Positions 34,392 to 42,539 of a stretch of 64,000 bases of DNA are shown here, one piece after another. The stretch covers positions 38,400 through 102,399 of the forward strand of contig CATOJE010000003.1 in assembly GCA_951800145.1 (NCBI GenBank), in the 5' to 3' direction. The DNA comes from an uncultured Lachnospiraceae bacterium. GTDB lineage: Bacteria; Bacillota; Clostridia; Lachnospirales; Lachnospiraceae. The position numbers and the translations under genes are program-made. Position 1 is the stretch's first letter. Each line of letters opens with the position of its first letter. The notes beneath the pieces are model-generated. The model was given only the letters and a program-made list of their open reading frames with translations, searched no databases and had not been told where the DNA came from.

Positions 34392-35041
34392 CCTGACACC
34401 TCCCTGTACCGGTTCATCTTCACATGATTTTTTTGCCTTCGCTCCAAAGCTTCCGGATCCTGCCTTACCTCCAGCGCCTTCCTTAAAAGGGCTCTTGCCC
34501 TGCTTAGCCTGGACTTCACTGTACCCTCAAATAATCCGGTGATCTCTGCGATGTCCCTGACTCCCAGCTCATTAAAGTAATATAGAAGGATAACAGTCCG
34601 GTACTTGATGTCCAGCTGGCCAATCACCTGTCCTATCTCATAGGATGCCTCCTTTTCTATCACCTGACTCAGAGGATCCGGCTGGGTATCGTCCTCCTCC
34701 AGACGTCCTGCCAGTTTTGAGCCATCCTCTCTTCCCTGCTCCAGAATTCCTTCATAAGATAATTCGCCCTGCCGTTTCCTCTTTTTTCCAAGCCTCCAGG
34801 AGGTCCGAACCAGAATCTGGTAAATCCAGGAATCAAACCGCTCCGGATCCTTTAAGGATTTCCGATGCAGAAAGCATGTGGTAAAGGTTTCCTGCAGCAC
34901 ATCCTCGCTGTCATTTTTGTTTCCAGTTATAAAATACGCCATACGGTACAGCTTTCCGGAATAGGAATGGTATAGTTCATCAAATGCTCTTTCATCACCT
35001 TCGATCATTTTTTCCACGAAAGCTATCGTCTCTTCCTTCAT
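34388..35041 (-). CDS. ECF-type RNA polymerase sigma-70 family factor
   Basis: 217 residues. Region 2 is near residues 20-85 (FDELYHSYSGKLYRMAYFITGNKNDSEDVLQETF and SWIYQILVRTSWRLGKKRKR). Region 4 is near residues 140-200 (YRTVILLYYFNELGVRDIAEITGLFEGTVKSRLSRARALLRK). A charged linker lies between. The ATG at 35041 has GGAAGG upstream, and the stop overlaps the anti-sigma start. It directs transcription of an unknown stress or envelope regulon and is probably autoregulated, although no clear ECF promoter was identified upstream. Confidence 0.9.
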   Translation of the reverse strand: MKEETIAFVEKMIEGDERAFDELYHSYSGKLYRMAYFITGNKNDSEDVLQETFTTCFLHRKSLKDPERFDSWIYQILVRTSWRLGKKRKRQGELSYEGILEQGREDGSKLAGRLEEDDTQPDPLSQVIEKEASYEIGQVIGQLDIKYRTVILLYYFNELGVRDIAEITGLFEGTVKSRLSRARALLRKALEVRQDPEALERRQKNHVKMNRYREVSG

Positions 35042-35409
35042 AACCTGCTTCCTTTCCGTTTTTATTACTACCTATCTATCTTTTTTCGATGCATCTGTTA
35101 TATAAGAGCCTGCTTTCCGGCAAATGGTTCACTTTTAGGGAGCTTTTTTTCTTGTTTTTTTATTGTTCACAATTTTTTTACAATTCACTTAAATATTCTC
35201 CATATATTTCGGATATATTAATAACTGTCAAAGCAAATGCTTACAAACTTTTTTTCATAATATTCGGCCGGCAGGTGAAAACCTGGCGGCCTCCTCCCTT
35301 TTCCGGGGTCTGCTTCCCTTTTCTAAATGGTCCGCCTCCCAAAGCCCTTCGCTCCCTGAGAACCTCTTCCCCCTCTCCTGCATAGGATAAAACAAAAAGA
35401 GTTCTGCCT
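35042..35409. other. 368-bp intergenic gap without a supported gene
   Basis: The first half is AT-rich; the second is GC/CT-rich. A 98-aa plus-strand ORF here lacks a ribosome binding site and family features. Divergent promoters for the sigma factor and the Pro/Gly repeat protein must lie here, but none is clear enough to call. Confidence 0.5.
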
Positions 35410-35772
35410 ATGTCAAAAAATGTTTTGTGGATGCAGTGGCAGCGCCCTCAGGGCAATTCCCACTCCCATTCCCACAGGCCACCCTTCGGACCTCCACCAG
35501 GGCCTCCTTCAAGGCCTCCCTTCGGGCCGCCTCCGGGACCTCCTCCAAGACCTCCCTTCGGGCCGCCTCCGGGACCTCCTCCAAGGCCTCCCTTCGGGCC
35601 GCCTCCGGGACCTCCTCCAAGGCCTCCCTTCGGACCTCCACCAGGACCTCCCCCAAGACCTCCCTTCGGGCCGCCTCCAGGATCTCCTCCAAGACCTCCC
35701 CATTCCGGAAATCCCCCGAAGCTATGCGGACTCTTTGGGTGCCGTCCCGGAAACCGGCCCTGGCCTTTTTAA
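35410..35772 (+). CDS. Pro/Gly-rich repeat protein
   Basis: 120 residues. Six units of a 12-residue repeat RPPFGPPPGPPP follow a His/Ser segment and precede a short Cys-containing tail. Differences between the 36-bp DNA units (AGA/AGG, GGG/GGA, CCG/CCT/CCA) are almost all synonymous in this frame but not in the opposite-strand or shifted ORFs, which supports this frame as coding. The ribosome binding site is weak. Such polyproline-type repeats occur in spore coat and other surface proteins of Clostridia, but the role here is unknown. The protein would be basic and extended. Confidence 0.6.
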   Translation: MSKNVLWMQWQRPQGNSHSHSHRPPFGPPPGPPSRPPFGPPPGPPPRPPFGPPPGPPPRPPFGPPPGPPPRPPFGPPPGPPPRPPFGPPPGSPPRPPHSGNPPKLCGLFGCRPGNRPWPF

Positions 35773-35868
35773 AATACCAGATAATGTATGCCAGCTTCCC
35801 TTTTTCTTCAAAATTTTTCCAGTATCCGAAGCCCTGCCTCTGGAAACCCTATGCTCGAGGTGATAAAC

Positions 35869-36012
35869 ATGTCTTATATTGCTCCTGCTGTTCAGACGAA
35901 GCTGGATGAGCTGTCTGAAGGATTAAGAGCGCAGATCCTGGCGCGGAATGTGCCGCTTCACACAGTCTATGATTTAATCCGGGTACTGGAGGAGATCGTG
36001 GAGGAGGGCTAG
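35869..36012 (+). CDS. Small hypothetical protein, 47 residues
   Basis: MSYIAPAVQTKLDELSEGLR followed by a helical tail ending EEIVEEG. The ATG at 35869 has GAGGTGA six bases upstream; the longer track ORF starting at 35788 lacks a ribosome binding site. A strong terminator follows 10 bp after the stop, so this is a genuine short transcription unit end. It is predicted as an amphipathic helical protein. Family not recognised. Confidence 0.65.
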   Translation: MSYIAPAVQTKLDELSEGLRAQILARNVPLHTVYDLIRVLEEIVEEG

Positions 36013-36022
36013 ACTCTCTGAT

Positions 36023-36069
36023 AAAGGGGAATGCTACCGAGTCATCTATCCCGGCAGCATTCCCCTTTT
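36023..36069. terminator. Intrinsic terminator
   Basis: AAAGGGGAATGCT pairs with AGCATTCCCCTTT around a 20-nt loop that can pair further. It separates the 47-aa gene from the convergent molybdopterin operon. Confidence 0.85.
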
Positions 36070-36131
36070 ACAAATTTTTTAGAGAATTAACACAGAGCTT
36101 TCAGGCGGCTCGGCGCTTTTTCATCCTGATA

Positions 36132-36653
36132 CTAAACCTGCTGATCTAAAATATTCTTACTGCTTTCTTGCAGAGAGCGCTCTGGCAAAATAGTCTTATC
36201 TCCCTCCAGCTCCACCAGGCGGAGCGCCTCCACCGGACAAGCCTTCACACAGGCCGGCTTCATCCCATGATGCACCCGGACATAGCAGCCGTCGCATTTT
36301 TCCATCTTCCCATCCTCACCAAAGGAGGGGATCCCGAAAGGACAGGCCATGGCGCAGCTATGGCATCCGATACAGTTGGCTGTGTCAAAGATAGTAAAAT
36401 TAGTCTCTTCATCCTTTCGAATACAGGCGCTGGGACAGGCGGTGATGCAGGGCGCGTCCACACAGTGCATACAGGCCAGGGACAGATGGCTGTAGGCTGT
36501 GATCCCATCCCGGTTCGTCTCCAGATCAAACACAGTTCGAAATGGCTTCTGGCCATTCTCCGGATGAATATCCTTCTGATCCATGCAGGCCACCATACAA
36601 GCTCCGCAGGAAATACATTTTTCCAGATCCAGGTCGATGGTATACCCCTTCAT
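36132..36653 (-). CDS. 4Fe-4S ferredoxin-type electron-transfer subunit
   Basis: 173 residues from ATG 36653 (MKGYTIDLDLEKC), with AAGGAGGAG inside the end of the upstream gene; the track start at 36773 would overlap the catalytic subunit and is not family-like. Four cysteine clusters, DMSO-reductase DmsB style: CISCGACMVAC, CMHCVDAPCITACPSAC, CIGCHSCAMACPFG and CDGCYVRVHHGMKPACVKACP. It should pass electrons between the molybdopterin subunit and the FAD/NAD oxidoreductase. It starts only one base after the catalytic gene stop, so the two are translationally coupled. Confidence 0.9.
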   Translation of the reverse strand: MKGYTIDLDLEKCISCGACMVACMDQKDIHPENGQKPFRTVFDLETNRDGITAYSHLSLACMHCVDAPCITACPSACIRKDEETNFTIFDTANCIGCHSCAMACPFGIPSFGEDGKMEKCDGCYVRVHHGMKPACVKACPVEALRLVELEGDKTILPERSLQESSKNILDQQV

Positions 36654-36654
36654 C

Positions 36655-38835
36655 TCATCCCTCCTCCTTTTCCATGGGCTTTTCCCCAGGCCGGTGATCC
36701 GCAGAGCCTGAAAGGGCCCGTATCCCGCAGCGTGTGGAATTATAAGCCGGAAAGCCGGAGTAGGGATCCACATGCTCCCTGGACAACAGACGGTTCACAT
36801 CTGCCTCCGGATATCCGTGGTAAAAGAATACCACACCCTTTGGCACCCGGCTGGTGGGGTTTGCCTTTACAAAAATCCCGCCATTTTTCGTATAGAGCTC
36901 CATATCCTGCCCAGCCTCCAGTCCATGCTCCCTGGCATCCTCAAGGGAAATGTCCGCCATAGGATCCGGGCGCATGCTTCTCAGCCAGGGTATGGGGTGG
37001 AGCCTGGAATGAAGGGTATGGGGAAGCCTTCCCCCGGAGCAAAGGATCATAGGATATTCTTTTGGATCCCCGCCATTCAGCGGCTCGCAGTAGGTTGGCA
37101 GCGGATCCAACCCCCACTCCGGATGAGCGGCGATCAATTCTGAATACAGCTCAAACTTCCCGGTAGGAGTATCCATTCCCCCTTGAATATAGGATCCCAT
37201 AGGGGGCTGCCCGGATCCAGGCACATGCACCGGCAGATCACTTTCCCGAAGCTGCTCCACTGTAATGTCCAGATCCTGGACCATATCCCGGATATTAGCC
37301 TCATAGCCTGCCTTCAGCGGCTCATCCTCCAGGTTCATCACCCAGGCCAGATCCTTAAGAATCTCCGCATCCGATTTGGAATCCCCCACCCGGTCGATCA
37401 CCGGGTTTGTGTACCAGGCATACCCCTTGGCATAAGTCATAAACTCCCCCCGCTCGAAGGAAGAGCATGCGGGAAGCACAATATCCGCCAGCTTCGCCGT
37501 ATCTGTAAGAAATAGGTCTGTATCTACAAAAAAGTCCAGTTTCTTTAAAGCCTTCTCCCATTCATCTACATCTGGAAGCATCCGCATATTCATACCCATG
37601 GCAAATACCGCCTTAACCGGGTAGGGCGTCCCCTCCAGAATCTGTCTGGAAAGATCCACCACCTGCATCTCCCGCTCCATGTGATACCAGAGTGGGAACC
37701 GCTCTGCCCCTACTGCCGGCCTGGCATCCTTAGGCTCTGTGCCGTCGGCAAAATCGTCCTCCCTTGTGAGAAAGCCGGACACCTGGTGAGTGAAGGTATG
37801 CTTCACCGGGCGCTGTCCCCCGGACCGGTCATAATTCCCGGTAATGGCTGACAGCGCCATAATCGCCCGGTAATTCTGTACTCCATTCTTATGATGAGGA
37901 ATGGGCGCACTGTTCTCATTGATCGCCATGGCGCGGCTCTCGTGGATCATGCGGCAGGCCTCCTCCACCTGGACATAGGGCACACCGGTAAGAGCCTCAA
38001 TATTACCCCCATGGAAATTTTTTACATACTCAGCATATTCTGCAAAGCCATGAACATAGGTGTCAATGTATTCCTGATCAATCCATCCCTTTTGAATAAG
38101 AATATTCGCCATACACAAAGCCAAAGCTCCATCCGTTCCCGGATAAGGGCGGAGATGGAGATCCGCCAGCTTCTCCACTGCCGGGGTGATGCGGGGATCC
38201 ACGATAATGAATTTTGTCCCCTTTCCTTTGCACTCCTCTGCCAGCTTTACATTTAAATATCTGGAATAATATGGATTATAAGCCCAGCCTAAAAACAAAT
38301 CACAGTTTCCCATATCCGGAGAGGAAAGACGGCCGGAGGACAGCTTCCACGCAATCCATCCTCCAGTCATACAGGTGCTGGATTCTGTCCCATAGTTCAT
38401 GGAGCCGAAGGAATGGGCAAACCGGCGCAGCCATGGACGGTACCATTTATTATACCCGCCGAAAAATGCCACTGCCTCCGGCCCATCCTCCGCCTTAATC
38501 CCATTCAGCCTGGCCGCGATTTCCCCATAGGCCTCTTCCCAGGAAATCGCCTGGAATTTTCCTTCTCCTCTCTCCCCCACCCGCTTCAGCGGGGTTAAAA
38601 TCCGATCCTTCCGGTAAATAAATGCCCGGTTCGCCTGCCCCTTTGTGCAGAGAAACCCGTGATTTTTCGGATGCTCCTGCGTCCCCTCCACCTTTATCAG
38701 CCTTCCGTCCTTCACATAAGCGTCAATCCCGCAGTTATTGGCAGGGCTGCAGATGGCGCACAGGGTATGCCGGATCTGGATTCCAGTCTCCTCACAGGGA
38801 ATTTTCCCCTTTATCAATTCATTCAAACTATCCAT
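36655..38835 (-). CDS. Molybdopterin-dependent oxidoreductase catalytic subunit
   Basis: 726 residues from ATG 38835, with GAGGG upstream; the track start at 38850 is TTG. The N-terminal 4Fe-4S motif is CAICSPANNC...FLCTKGQ. The presumed Mo/W ligand is Cys in TESSTCMTGGWIAWK near residue 150. Guanine-dinucleotide-binding segments include FLGWAYNPYYSRY and VDPRITPAVEKLADLHLRPYPGTDGALAL. The C-terminal MopB domain includes ILCSGGRLPHTLHSR. It belongs to the DMSO-reductase superfamily with no signal peptide, so it is cytosolic. The substrate cannot be predicted; the FeS and FAD/NAD partners suggest a soluble NAD(P)-linked oxidoreductase. The start overlaps the upstream gene by 8 bp. Confidence 0.9.
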   Translation of the reverse strand: MDSLNELIKGKIPCEETGIQIRHTLCAICSPANNCGIDAYVKDGRLIKVEGTQEHPKNHGFLCTKGQANRAFIYRKDRILTPLKRVGERGEGKFQAISWEEAYGEIAARLNGIKAEDGPEAVAFFGGYNKWYRPWLRRFAHSFGSMNYGTESSTCMTGGWIAWKLSSGRLSSPDMGNCDLFLGWAYNPYYSRYLNVKLAEECKGKGTKFIIVDPRITPAVEKLADLHLRPYPGTDGALALCMANILIQKGWIDQEYIDTYVHGFAEYAEYVKNFHGGNIEALTGVPYVQVEEACRMIHESRAMAINENSAPIPHHKNGVQNYRAIMALSAITGNYDRSGGQRPVKHTFTHQVSGFLTREDDFADGTEPKDARPAVGAERFPLWYHMEREMQVVDLSRQILEGTPYPVKAVFAMGMNMRMLPDVDEWEKALKKLDFFVDTDLFLTDTAKLADIVLPACSSFERGEFMTYAKGYAWYTNPVIDRVGDSKSDAEILKDLAWVMNLEDEPLKAGYEANIRDMVQDLDITVEQLRESDLPVHVPGSGQPPMGSYIQGGMDTPTGKFELYSELIAAHPEWGLDPLPTYCEPLNGGDPKEYPMILCSGGRLPHTLHSRLHPIPWLRSMRPDPMADISLEDAREHGLEAGQDMELYTKNGGIFVKANPTSRVPKGVVFFYHGYPEADVNRLLSREHVDPYSGFPAYNSTRCGIRALSGSADHRPGEKPMEKEEG

Positions 38836-40087
38836 TGATTTCCCTCGCAATCTTATCCATAAATGTCTCAGGTATTCCGGCCTTTACCAACATCCCCCGC
38901 TGATAGTCTGGAACCTCCTGGCGGTCTCCGGCAAACAGGCGAAGCATGTAATTCTTTATAATACCGCTAATTCGGTAATGATCCAGAATATTCGCCCCCA
39001 CGATCCTTCCCCCCTGGCAAACCAGGCGAATATAAAGCCCATTCTGCAAATCTCCGTGCTCCAGTATCTCCCCTGAAATTCGGTTGTCGCCGAATCCGAT
39101 AAAGTCCATGTTCATAAAATGAGTAATATTGTGGAGAATATTTCCCTGAAATTCCTGAAAATGTCCTGCCATATTCGCCCCTGCCGTCATCCCCTGGTGA
39201 TTCGCATTGGCCCACAGGCCGATGAGCTGAGTCTGTCCGCTTTCTAAGTCATTTCCCTCACAGCAGTCCCCTGCAGCATAAATTCCAGGGGCCGAGGTCT
39301 CCATCCTTCGGTTCACCACAATCCCCCGCTTCACCTCCACAGCATCTGCCATCAGCTCAACATTTGCCCTGGTTCCGATACACAAAACCACAATATCCGC
39401 CGGCACCTCCTCGCCATTAGTGAGCACTGCCGTCTGTCCCTCATCCCTTCTCTCCATATGATCGATGGTTGTGCTAAAATGCAGCGTCACCCTCTGCCTT
39501 TCTACTCTCCCTTCAATTTCCCGGGCCACATCCGGATACGCAGACAGAGGAAAGATCTGATCTGCCAGATCCACCAGACAGGTGCCGATTCCCTGCTGAT
39601 TCAAAAGCTCCGCCACCTTGATCCCCACCATGGACGCTCCGATTACCACTGCATACTTTACCTGCCCTGTTTCTACCCGTTTCCTTAAGCGCTCCCCATC
39701 GAAAATCGTACGCATCAGAAAACGATCCTCTGCAGACAGCCCCTGTATTGCCGGATCCACTGCCCGGGCCCCGGTTGCAATCAGGATTTTATCATAAACT
39801 GCAGACCCCTGATCCGTCTCAATGCTCCGCTCCTTTGCACAAACCCTTTTTACTGGACGCTTCTCATACGAAAATCCATATTTCTTCTCCATCTCCTCCA
39901 GCGTTCCAAAGGGAAACATTCCCTCATAGGAAAGCTTTCCTGCTGCATAGTATGTGGTCAGCATCGGGTTATAGGGTGCCATGCCAGTATCCCCATACAC
40001 ATGGATCGTCCCCGTTGGATCATATTTCCGAATTTCCTTTACCCCGTGATAACCCGCTGTGCCAAAGCCCACAATCCCGTACCGCAT
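38828..40087 (-). CDS. FAD/NAD(P)-dependent pyridine nucleotide-disulfide-type oxidoreductase
   Basis: 419 residues. The FAD site is at the N-terminus (YGIVGFGTAGYHGVKEI), the NAD site near residue 145 (YAVVIGASMVGIKVAELL), and the second FAD motif in GIYAAGDCCEGND near residue 270. It resembles the NADH-oxidase/nitrite-reductase-type reductase family. First gene of a three-gene operon with the molybdopterin and 4Fe-4S subunits; it probably links them to NAD(P)H. ATG 40087 is preceded by GGAGGTGACAGG. A strong extended -10 promoter with a GntR-type operator lies 50-80 bp upstream. Confidence 0.88.
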   Translation of the reverse strand: MRYGIVGFGTAGYHGVKEIRKYDPTGTIHVYGDTGMAPYNPMLTTYYAAGKLSYEGMFPFGTLEEMEKKYGFSYEKRPVKRVCAKERSIETDQGSAVYDKILIATGARAVDPAIQGLSAEDRFLMRTIFDGERLRKRVETGQVKYAVVIGASMVGIKVAELLNQQGIGTCLVDLADQIFPLSAYPDVAREIEGRVERQRVTLHFSTTIDHMERRDEGQTAVLTNGEEVPADIVVLCIGTRANVELMADAVEVKRGIVVNRRMETSAPGIYAAGDCCEGNDLESGQTQLIGLWANANHQGMTAGANMAGHFQEFQGNILHNITHFMNMDFIGFGDNRISGEILEHGDLQNGLYIRLVCQGGRIVGANILDHYRISGIIKNYMLRLFAGDRQEVPDYQRGMLVKAGIPETFMDKIAREING

Positions 40088-40115
40088 CCTGTCACCTCCA
40101 AGCCCTTTCTGATTT

Positions 40116-40129
40116 ACTTGTCAACAAGT
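40116..40129. promoter_or_regulatory. FadR/GntR-type operator upstream of the molybdopterin operon
   Basis: ACTTGTCAACAAGT has the TNGT-NN-ACNA layout of FadR/FCD-family operators (TTGT-CA-ACAA). It lies just downstream of the -10 box, a repressing position. A related site precedes the adjacent GntR gene. Confidence 0.6.
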
Positions 40130-40138
40130 TATGCAATT

Positions 40139-40167
40139 ATAATAGCATAAACTGGCTTTTTTATCAA
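40139..40167 (-). promoter_or_regulatory. Extended -10 promoter of the molybdopterin operon
   Basis: Minus strand TTGATA (40167-40162), 17 bp ending TGC, TATTAT (40144-40139). The operator 40116-40129 follows. Confidence 0.65.
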
Positions 40168-40231
40168 TAATCTGTATCTAATTTCTTATATTTTCCTATA
40201 TTTCGCCTATACTTTCTCTAATTTATACAAA

Positions 40232-40258
40232 AAAGAACCCTGACCCGCAGGATTCTTT
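40232..40258 (-). terminator. Terminator after the GntR gene
   Basis: AAAGAATCCTG pairs with CAGGGTTCTTT (one G-U-type mismatch) on the minus strand and is followed by TTTG. Confidence 0.75.
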
Positions 40259-40275
40259 GTCTGTAATCACTTCTT

Positions 40276-40965
40276 TTACCCTCGTCTATAAAAATATTCA
40301 TTCTTCGACGCTTCACTATTCGGAGGCACCCAATCCAGCTTATCGATATGCCTATGGATGCTTTCTCTGAGAGCCTGCCGGTTCCGCTCCCTTAAATGCT
40401 CTACAATCTCCCTGTGTTGGTCGATCAGCTGCTCCACTGTAATCATAGAGCGAAGCTCCAGATTTCTCCAGCGCCGGAAATGTATATAAGATTCATCCAT
40501 CATCTTCATAATATCCTTTTTCCCGGCAGCCTCCAGAAGATACTCATGAAATTCGGTATCCAGCAGATGAAACCCGGCGCCAGGTATCGTCTCACCCACA
40601 TAAGCCCTTTGGCGTTCTATGCAGTCCGCCATCCTCCGGCAGACCTCATCCACCGCCTTATCCTCCTCCAGAATCCGCAGGGCTGCTTCCTGCTCCATGG
40701 CTTCCCTCATATAAACAATGTCTGAGACATAGCCCATATCAATCAGACTGACAAAGCTGCCCCTCTGAGGATAGACCTCCAGAAGCCGCCTCTGCTTCAG
40801 CATGGCTATGGCTCCCCGGACCACGTGCCTGGAGGTTTCGTATTGAGCGCAAAGCTCATTCTCACTGATGGAATTTCCTGGAAGATATTCAAGATTTTCT
40901 ATTTTCTGGCAGAGCTCCCGATAGATTTCTTCACTGGTAATCATGCTGCGCTTCTGCAAATCCAT
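40276..40965 (-). CDS. GntR family regulator, FadR/FCD subfamily
   Basis: 229 residues from ATG 40965; GGTGA lies four bases upstream, and the ATG at 40983 has no ribosome binding site. The winged helix covers residues 10-70 (GNSISENELCAQYETSRHVVRGAIAMLKQRRLLEVYPQRGSFV). The C-terminal helical FCD ligand domain has metal-type residues in DTEFHEYLLEAAG and IDQHREIVEHLRE. FCD regulators bind small organic acids. It sits directly upstream of the molybdopterin operon, with matching operator sequences before both, so it is the probable repressor of that operon and of itself. Confidence 0.88.
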   Translation of the reverse strand: MDLQKRSMITSEEIYRELCQKIENLEYLPGNSISENELCAQYETSRHVVRGAIAMLKQRRLLEVYPQRGSFVSLIDMGYVSDIVYMREAMEQEAALRILEEDKAVDEVCRRMADCIERQRAYVGETIPGAGFHLLDTEFHEYLLEAAGKKDIMKMMDESYIHFRRWRNLELRSMITVEQLIDQHREIVEHLRERNRQALRESIHRHIDKLDWVPPNSEASKNEYFYRRG

Positions 40966-40988
40966 ATCGTCACCATCCTTCATGTTGT

Positions 40989-40999
40989 CTTGTCAACTA
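40989..40999. promoter_or_regulatory. FadR/GntR-type operator before the GntR gene
   Basis: CTTGTCAACTA fits TNGT-NN-ACNA and shares CTTGTCAAC with the site at 40116. It would allow autoregulation. Confidence 0.45.
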
Positions 41000-41014
41000 C
41001 CATGATACCACAGG

Positions 41015-41920
41015 TTAGCTCCGATTCCAATACCTGCTGCACAGATTCAAGAATGTCTTCTCTGCCCGGCTTAAATAAGCATTCCTCCGGCAGCACATGG
41101 TAATCTCCCAGTGCGGCCTTTGGGGGAGGCGAAAGAAGACGATATTCTCCGCCGGAACTGCAAATACCGCTGGCAGCAGCGCGCACCCCACGCCTGCATT
41201 GACCATCCGGTATTTACTTACATTACTGCTGGTGGTAAACAGCACTCTGGGCTCAAACTCCGCCATCTCAAATAAGCCCTTCACGATCTGATGCATGGCA
41301 GAAGACGGAGAAAGCAGTATAAATGGCTCCTGGGAGAAGGCCTCCAGAGAAACCTCCTGGGCATCCTCTGCTCTCCGGCTTCCCTCTCCCGCCATAGAAT
41401 GGCTGGCGGGAACAGCCAAAAAGATCTCCTCATAGGCCATGTGCATATAGGTATTCTCATCCTTCTGCTTCTCCGTCAGCGCGGCCAGGCCCAAATCAAT
41501 ATCCCCTCTGGAAATCAACTTCTGCATCCTGCAGACATCGCACTCCGCCGGCTCCAGGGCAATCTCTGGAAATTCACGGTGAAACTGAGGATAAATCGCA
41601 GTAAACATATCGATCCCCCGCTCCGGAATCAGGCCGATGGTAAACTGCCGCCGGGCATTCTCTGCCATATCATGTATCTTGCCATAGGCATCCCTTTTTA
41701 TCGCTAAAATTTCTCTCGCCGCCTGAATGTAAACCTCTCCTGCCGGGGTAGGCTTCCAGTCCGACTGGGTGCGGACAAATAATGCCGTCCCCAGCTCTGA
41801 CTCCAGCTTCTGCAGCTGCTGGTTCAGAGCTGACTGGGTAATGAAAAGCTTTTCCGCCGCCCGGATAATGCTTTTTTCTTCACTGATGGCAACTATATTT
41901 TCTATCTGATGTATATCCAT
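41015..41920 (-). CDS. LysR family transcriptional regulator
   Basis: 301 residues. The N-terminal HTH is at SIIRAAEKLFITQSALNQQLQKLE; the effector domain includes FTIGLIPERGIDMF and GVGCALLPAVF. ATG 41920 has GGAGG upstream. It lies 50 bp upstream of the GntR gene in the same direction, so it may be cotranscribed with it or regulate the molybdopterin region. The plus-strand gap beyond it (41921-42170) contains only a doubtful ORF at 42039. Confidence 0.9.
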   Translation of the reverse strand: MDIHQIENIVAISEEKSIIRAAEKLFITQSALNQQLQKLESELGTALFVRTQSDWKPTPAGEVYIQAAREILAIKRDAYGKIHDMAENARRQFTIGLIPERGIDMFTAIYPQFHREFPEIALEPAECDVCRMQKLISRGDIDLGLAALTEKQKDENTYMHMAYEEIFLAVPASHSMAGEGSRRAEDAQEVSLEAFSQEPFILLSPSSAMHQIVKGLFEMAEFEPRVLFTTSSNVSKYRMVNAGVGCALLPAVFAVPAENIVFFRLPQRPHWEITMCCRRNAYLSRAEKTFLNLCSRYWNRS

Positions 41921-42101
41921 GCCTTCGATCCTCCGTTAAAAGAATTACCCAAAAGCTAATTCTTCTTATTATTTAACAGGTGAGTTTTAATTTTATACAA
42001 TAACACCAGAAAAAACAATAGAAAAATGGGGGCATAAGATGTCAAAATGTCCACTGTTTAAGGCCTGGGACCTTTATCTGGAGCATCCTACAGAATATAT
42101 A

Positions 42102-42146
42102 AATCAGGGAAGGGGCGGCGCATATCGCTCCGTCCCTTCCCTGATT
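42102..42146. terminator. Strong hairpin downstream of the DUF1540 gene
   Basis: AATCAGGGAAGGG(G)CGG pairs with CCG(T)CCCTTCCCTGATT, 16 of 17 positions. Long and GC-rich; it probably terminates the DUF1540 transcript, although a clean U-tract is missing. Confidence 0.7.
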
Positions 42147-42170
42147 ATCTGTCTTACTGCGTTCCTTTTT

Positions 42171-42485
42171 TTATCTTGCCCGGAAGCTGCTGCACTCGGT
42201 CTGAGAAGCCTCATTGGCCCCATCCCCGGTGATGCCGATGTGATCAGCAGAACAGCGGTGGTTTTCATTATAAATGCAATTCATAGCCTCGCATCCCACC
42301 TCAAGCTTCTTCTCCGGAGTCTTAAACAGGTTGGTAAATGCTCCGCCCTTATTTTCATCGAAGCTTCCGCAGCAGGTTTCACAGCACTCCTTTGCCTTGC
42401 TTCCGTCTACGATGATCTCGCTTTTACAGCAGCAGTTGTCCGAATTGTGCATACAGCTGGTTACATTACAGTCTAACTTTGTCAT
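42171..42485 (-). CDS. DUF1540 cysteine-rich protein
   Basis: 104 residues from ATG 42485 (MTKLDCNVTSC) with GGAGGAAC upstream; the track start at 42527 is upstream of the ribosome binding site. Two DUF1540-type cysteine modules are present: LDCNVTSCMHNSDNCCCKSEI with CCETCCGSF, and VGCEAMNCIYNENHRCSADHIGI with TECSSF. They suggest metal binding or a structural disulfide/thiol role in a small cytosolic protein. These are common in anaerobic Clostridia, function unknown. Confidence 0.88.
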   Translation of the reverse strand: MTKLDCNVTSCMHNSDNCCCKSEIIVDGSKAKECCETCCGSFDENKGGAFTNLFKTPEKKLEVGCEAMNCIYNENHRCSADHIGITGDGANEASQTECSSFRAR

Positions 42486-42539
42486 ACAAGTTCCTCCTTC
42501 AATCAAACAAGATTTTGAATAAGACAAAGTTAGTATGGT

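Noticed and set aside
35408-35909. Alternative ORFs over the Pro/Gly repeat, including Glu/Ala/Arg repeats on the minus strand
   Set aside because: Differences between repeat units are synonymous only in the 35410 frame; the other frames are shadows.
42171-42476. Plus-strand ORF antisense to the DUF1540 gene
   Set aside because: The cysteine-rich DUF1540 frame is clearly the real gene; only the first part of the plus-strand ORF (before 42146) is kept as a low-interest finding.
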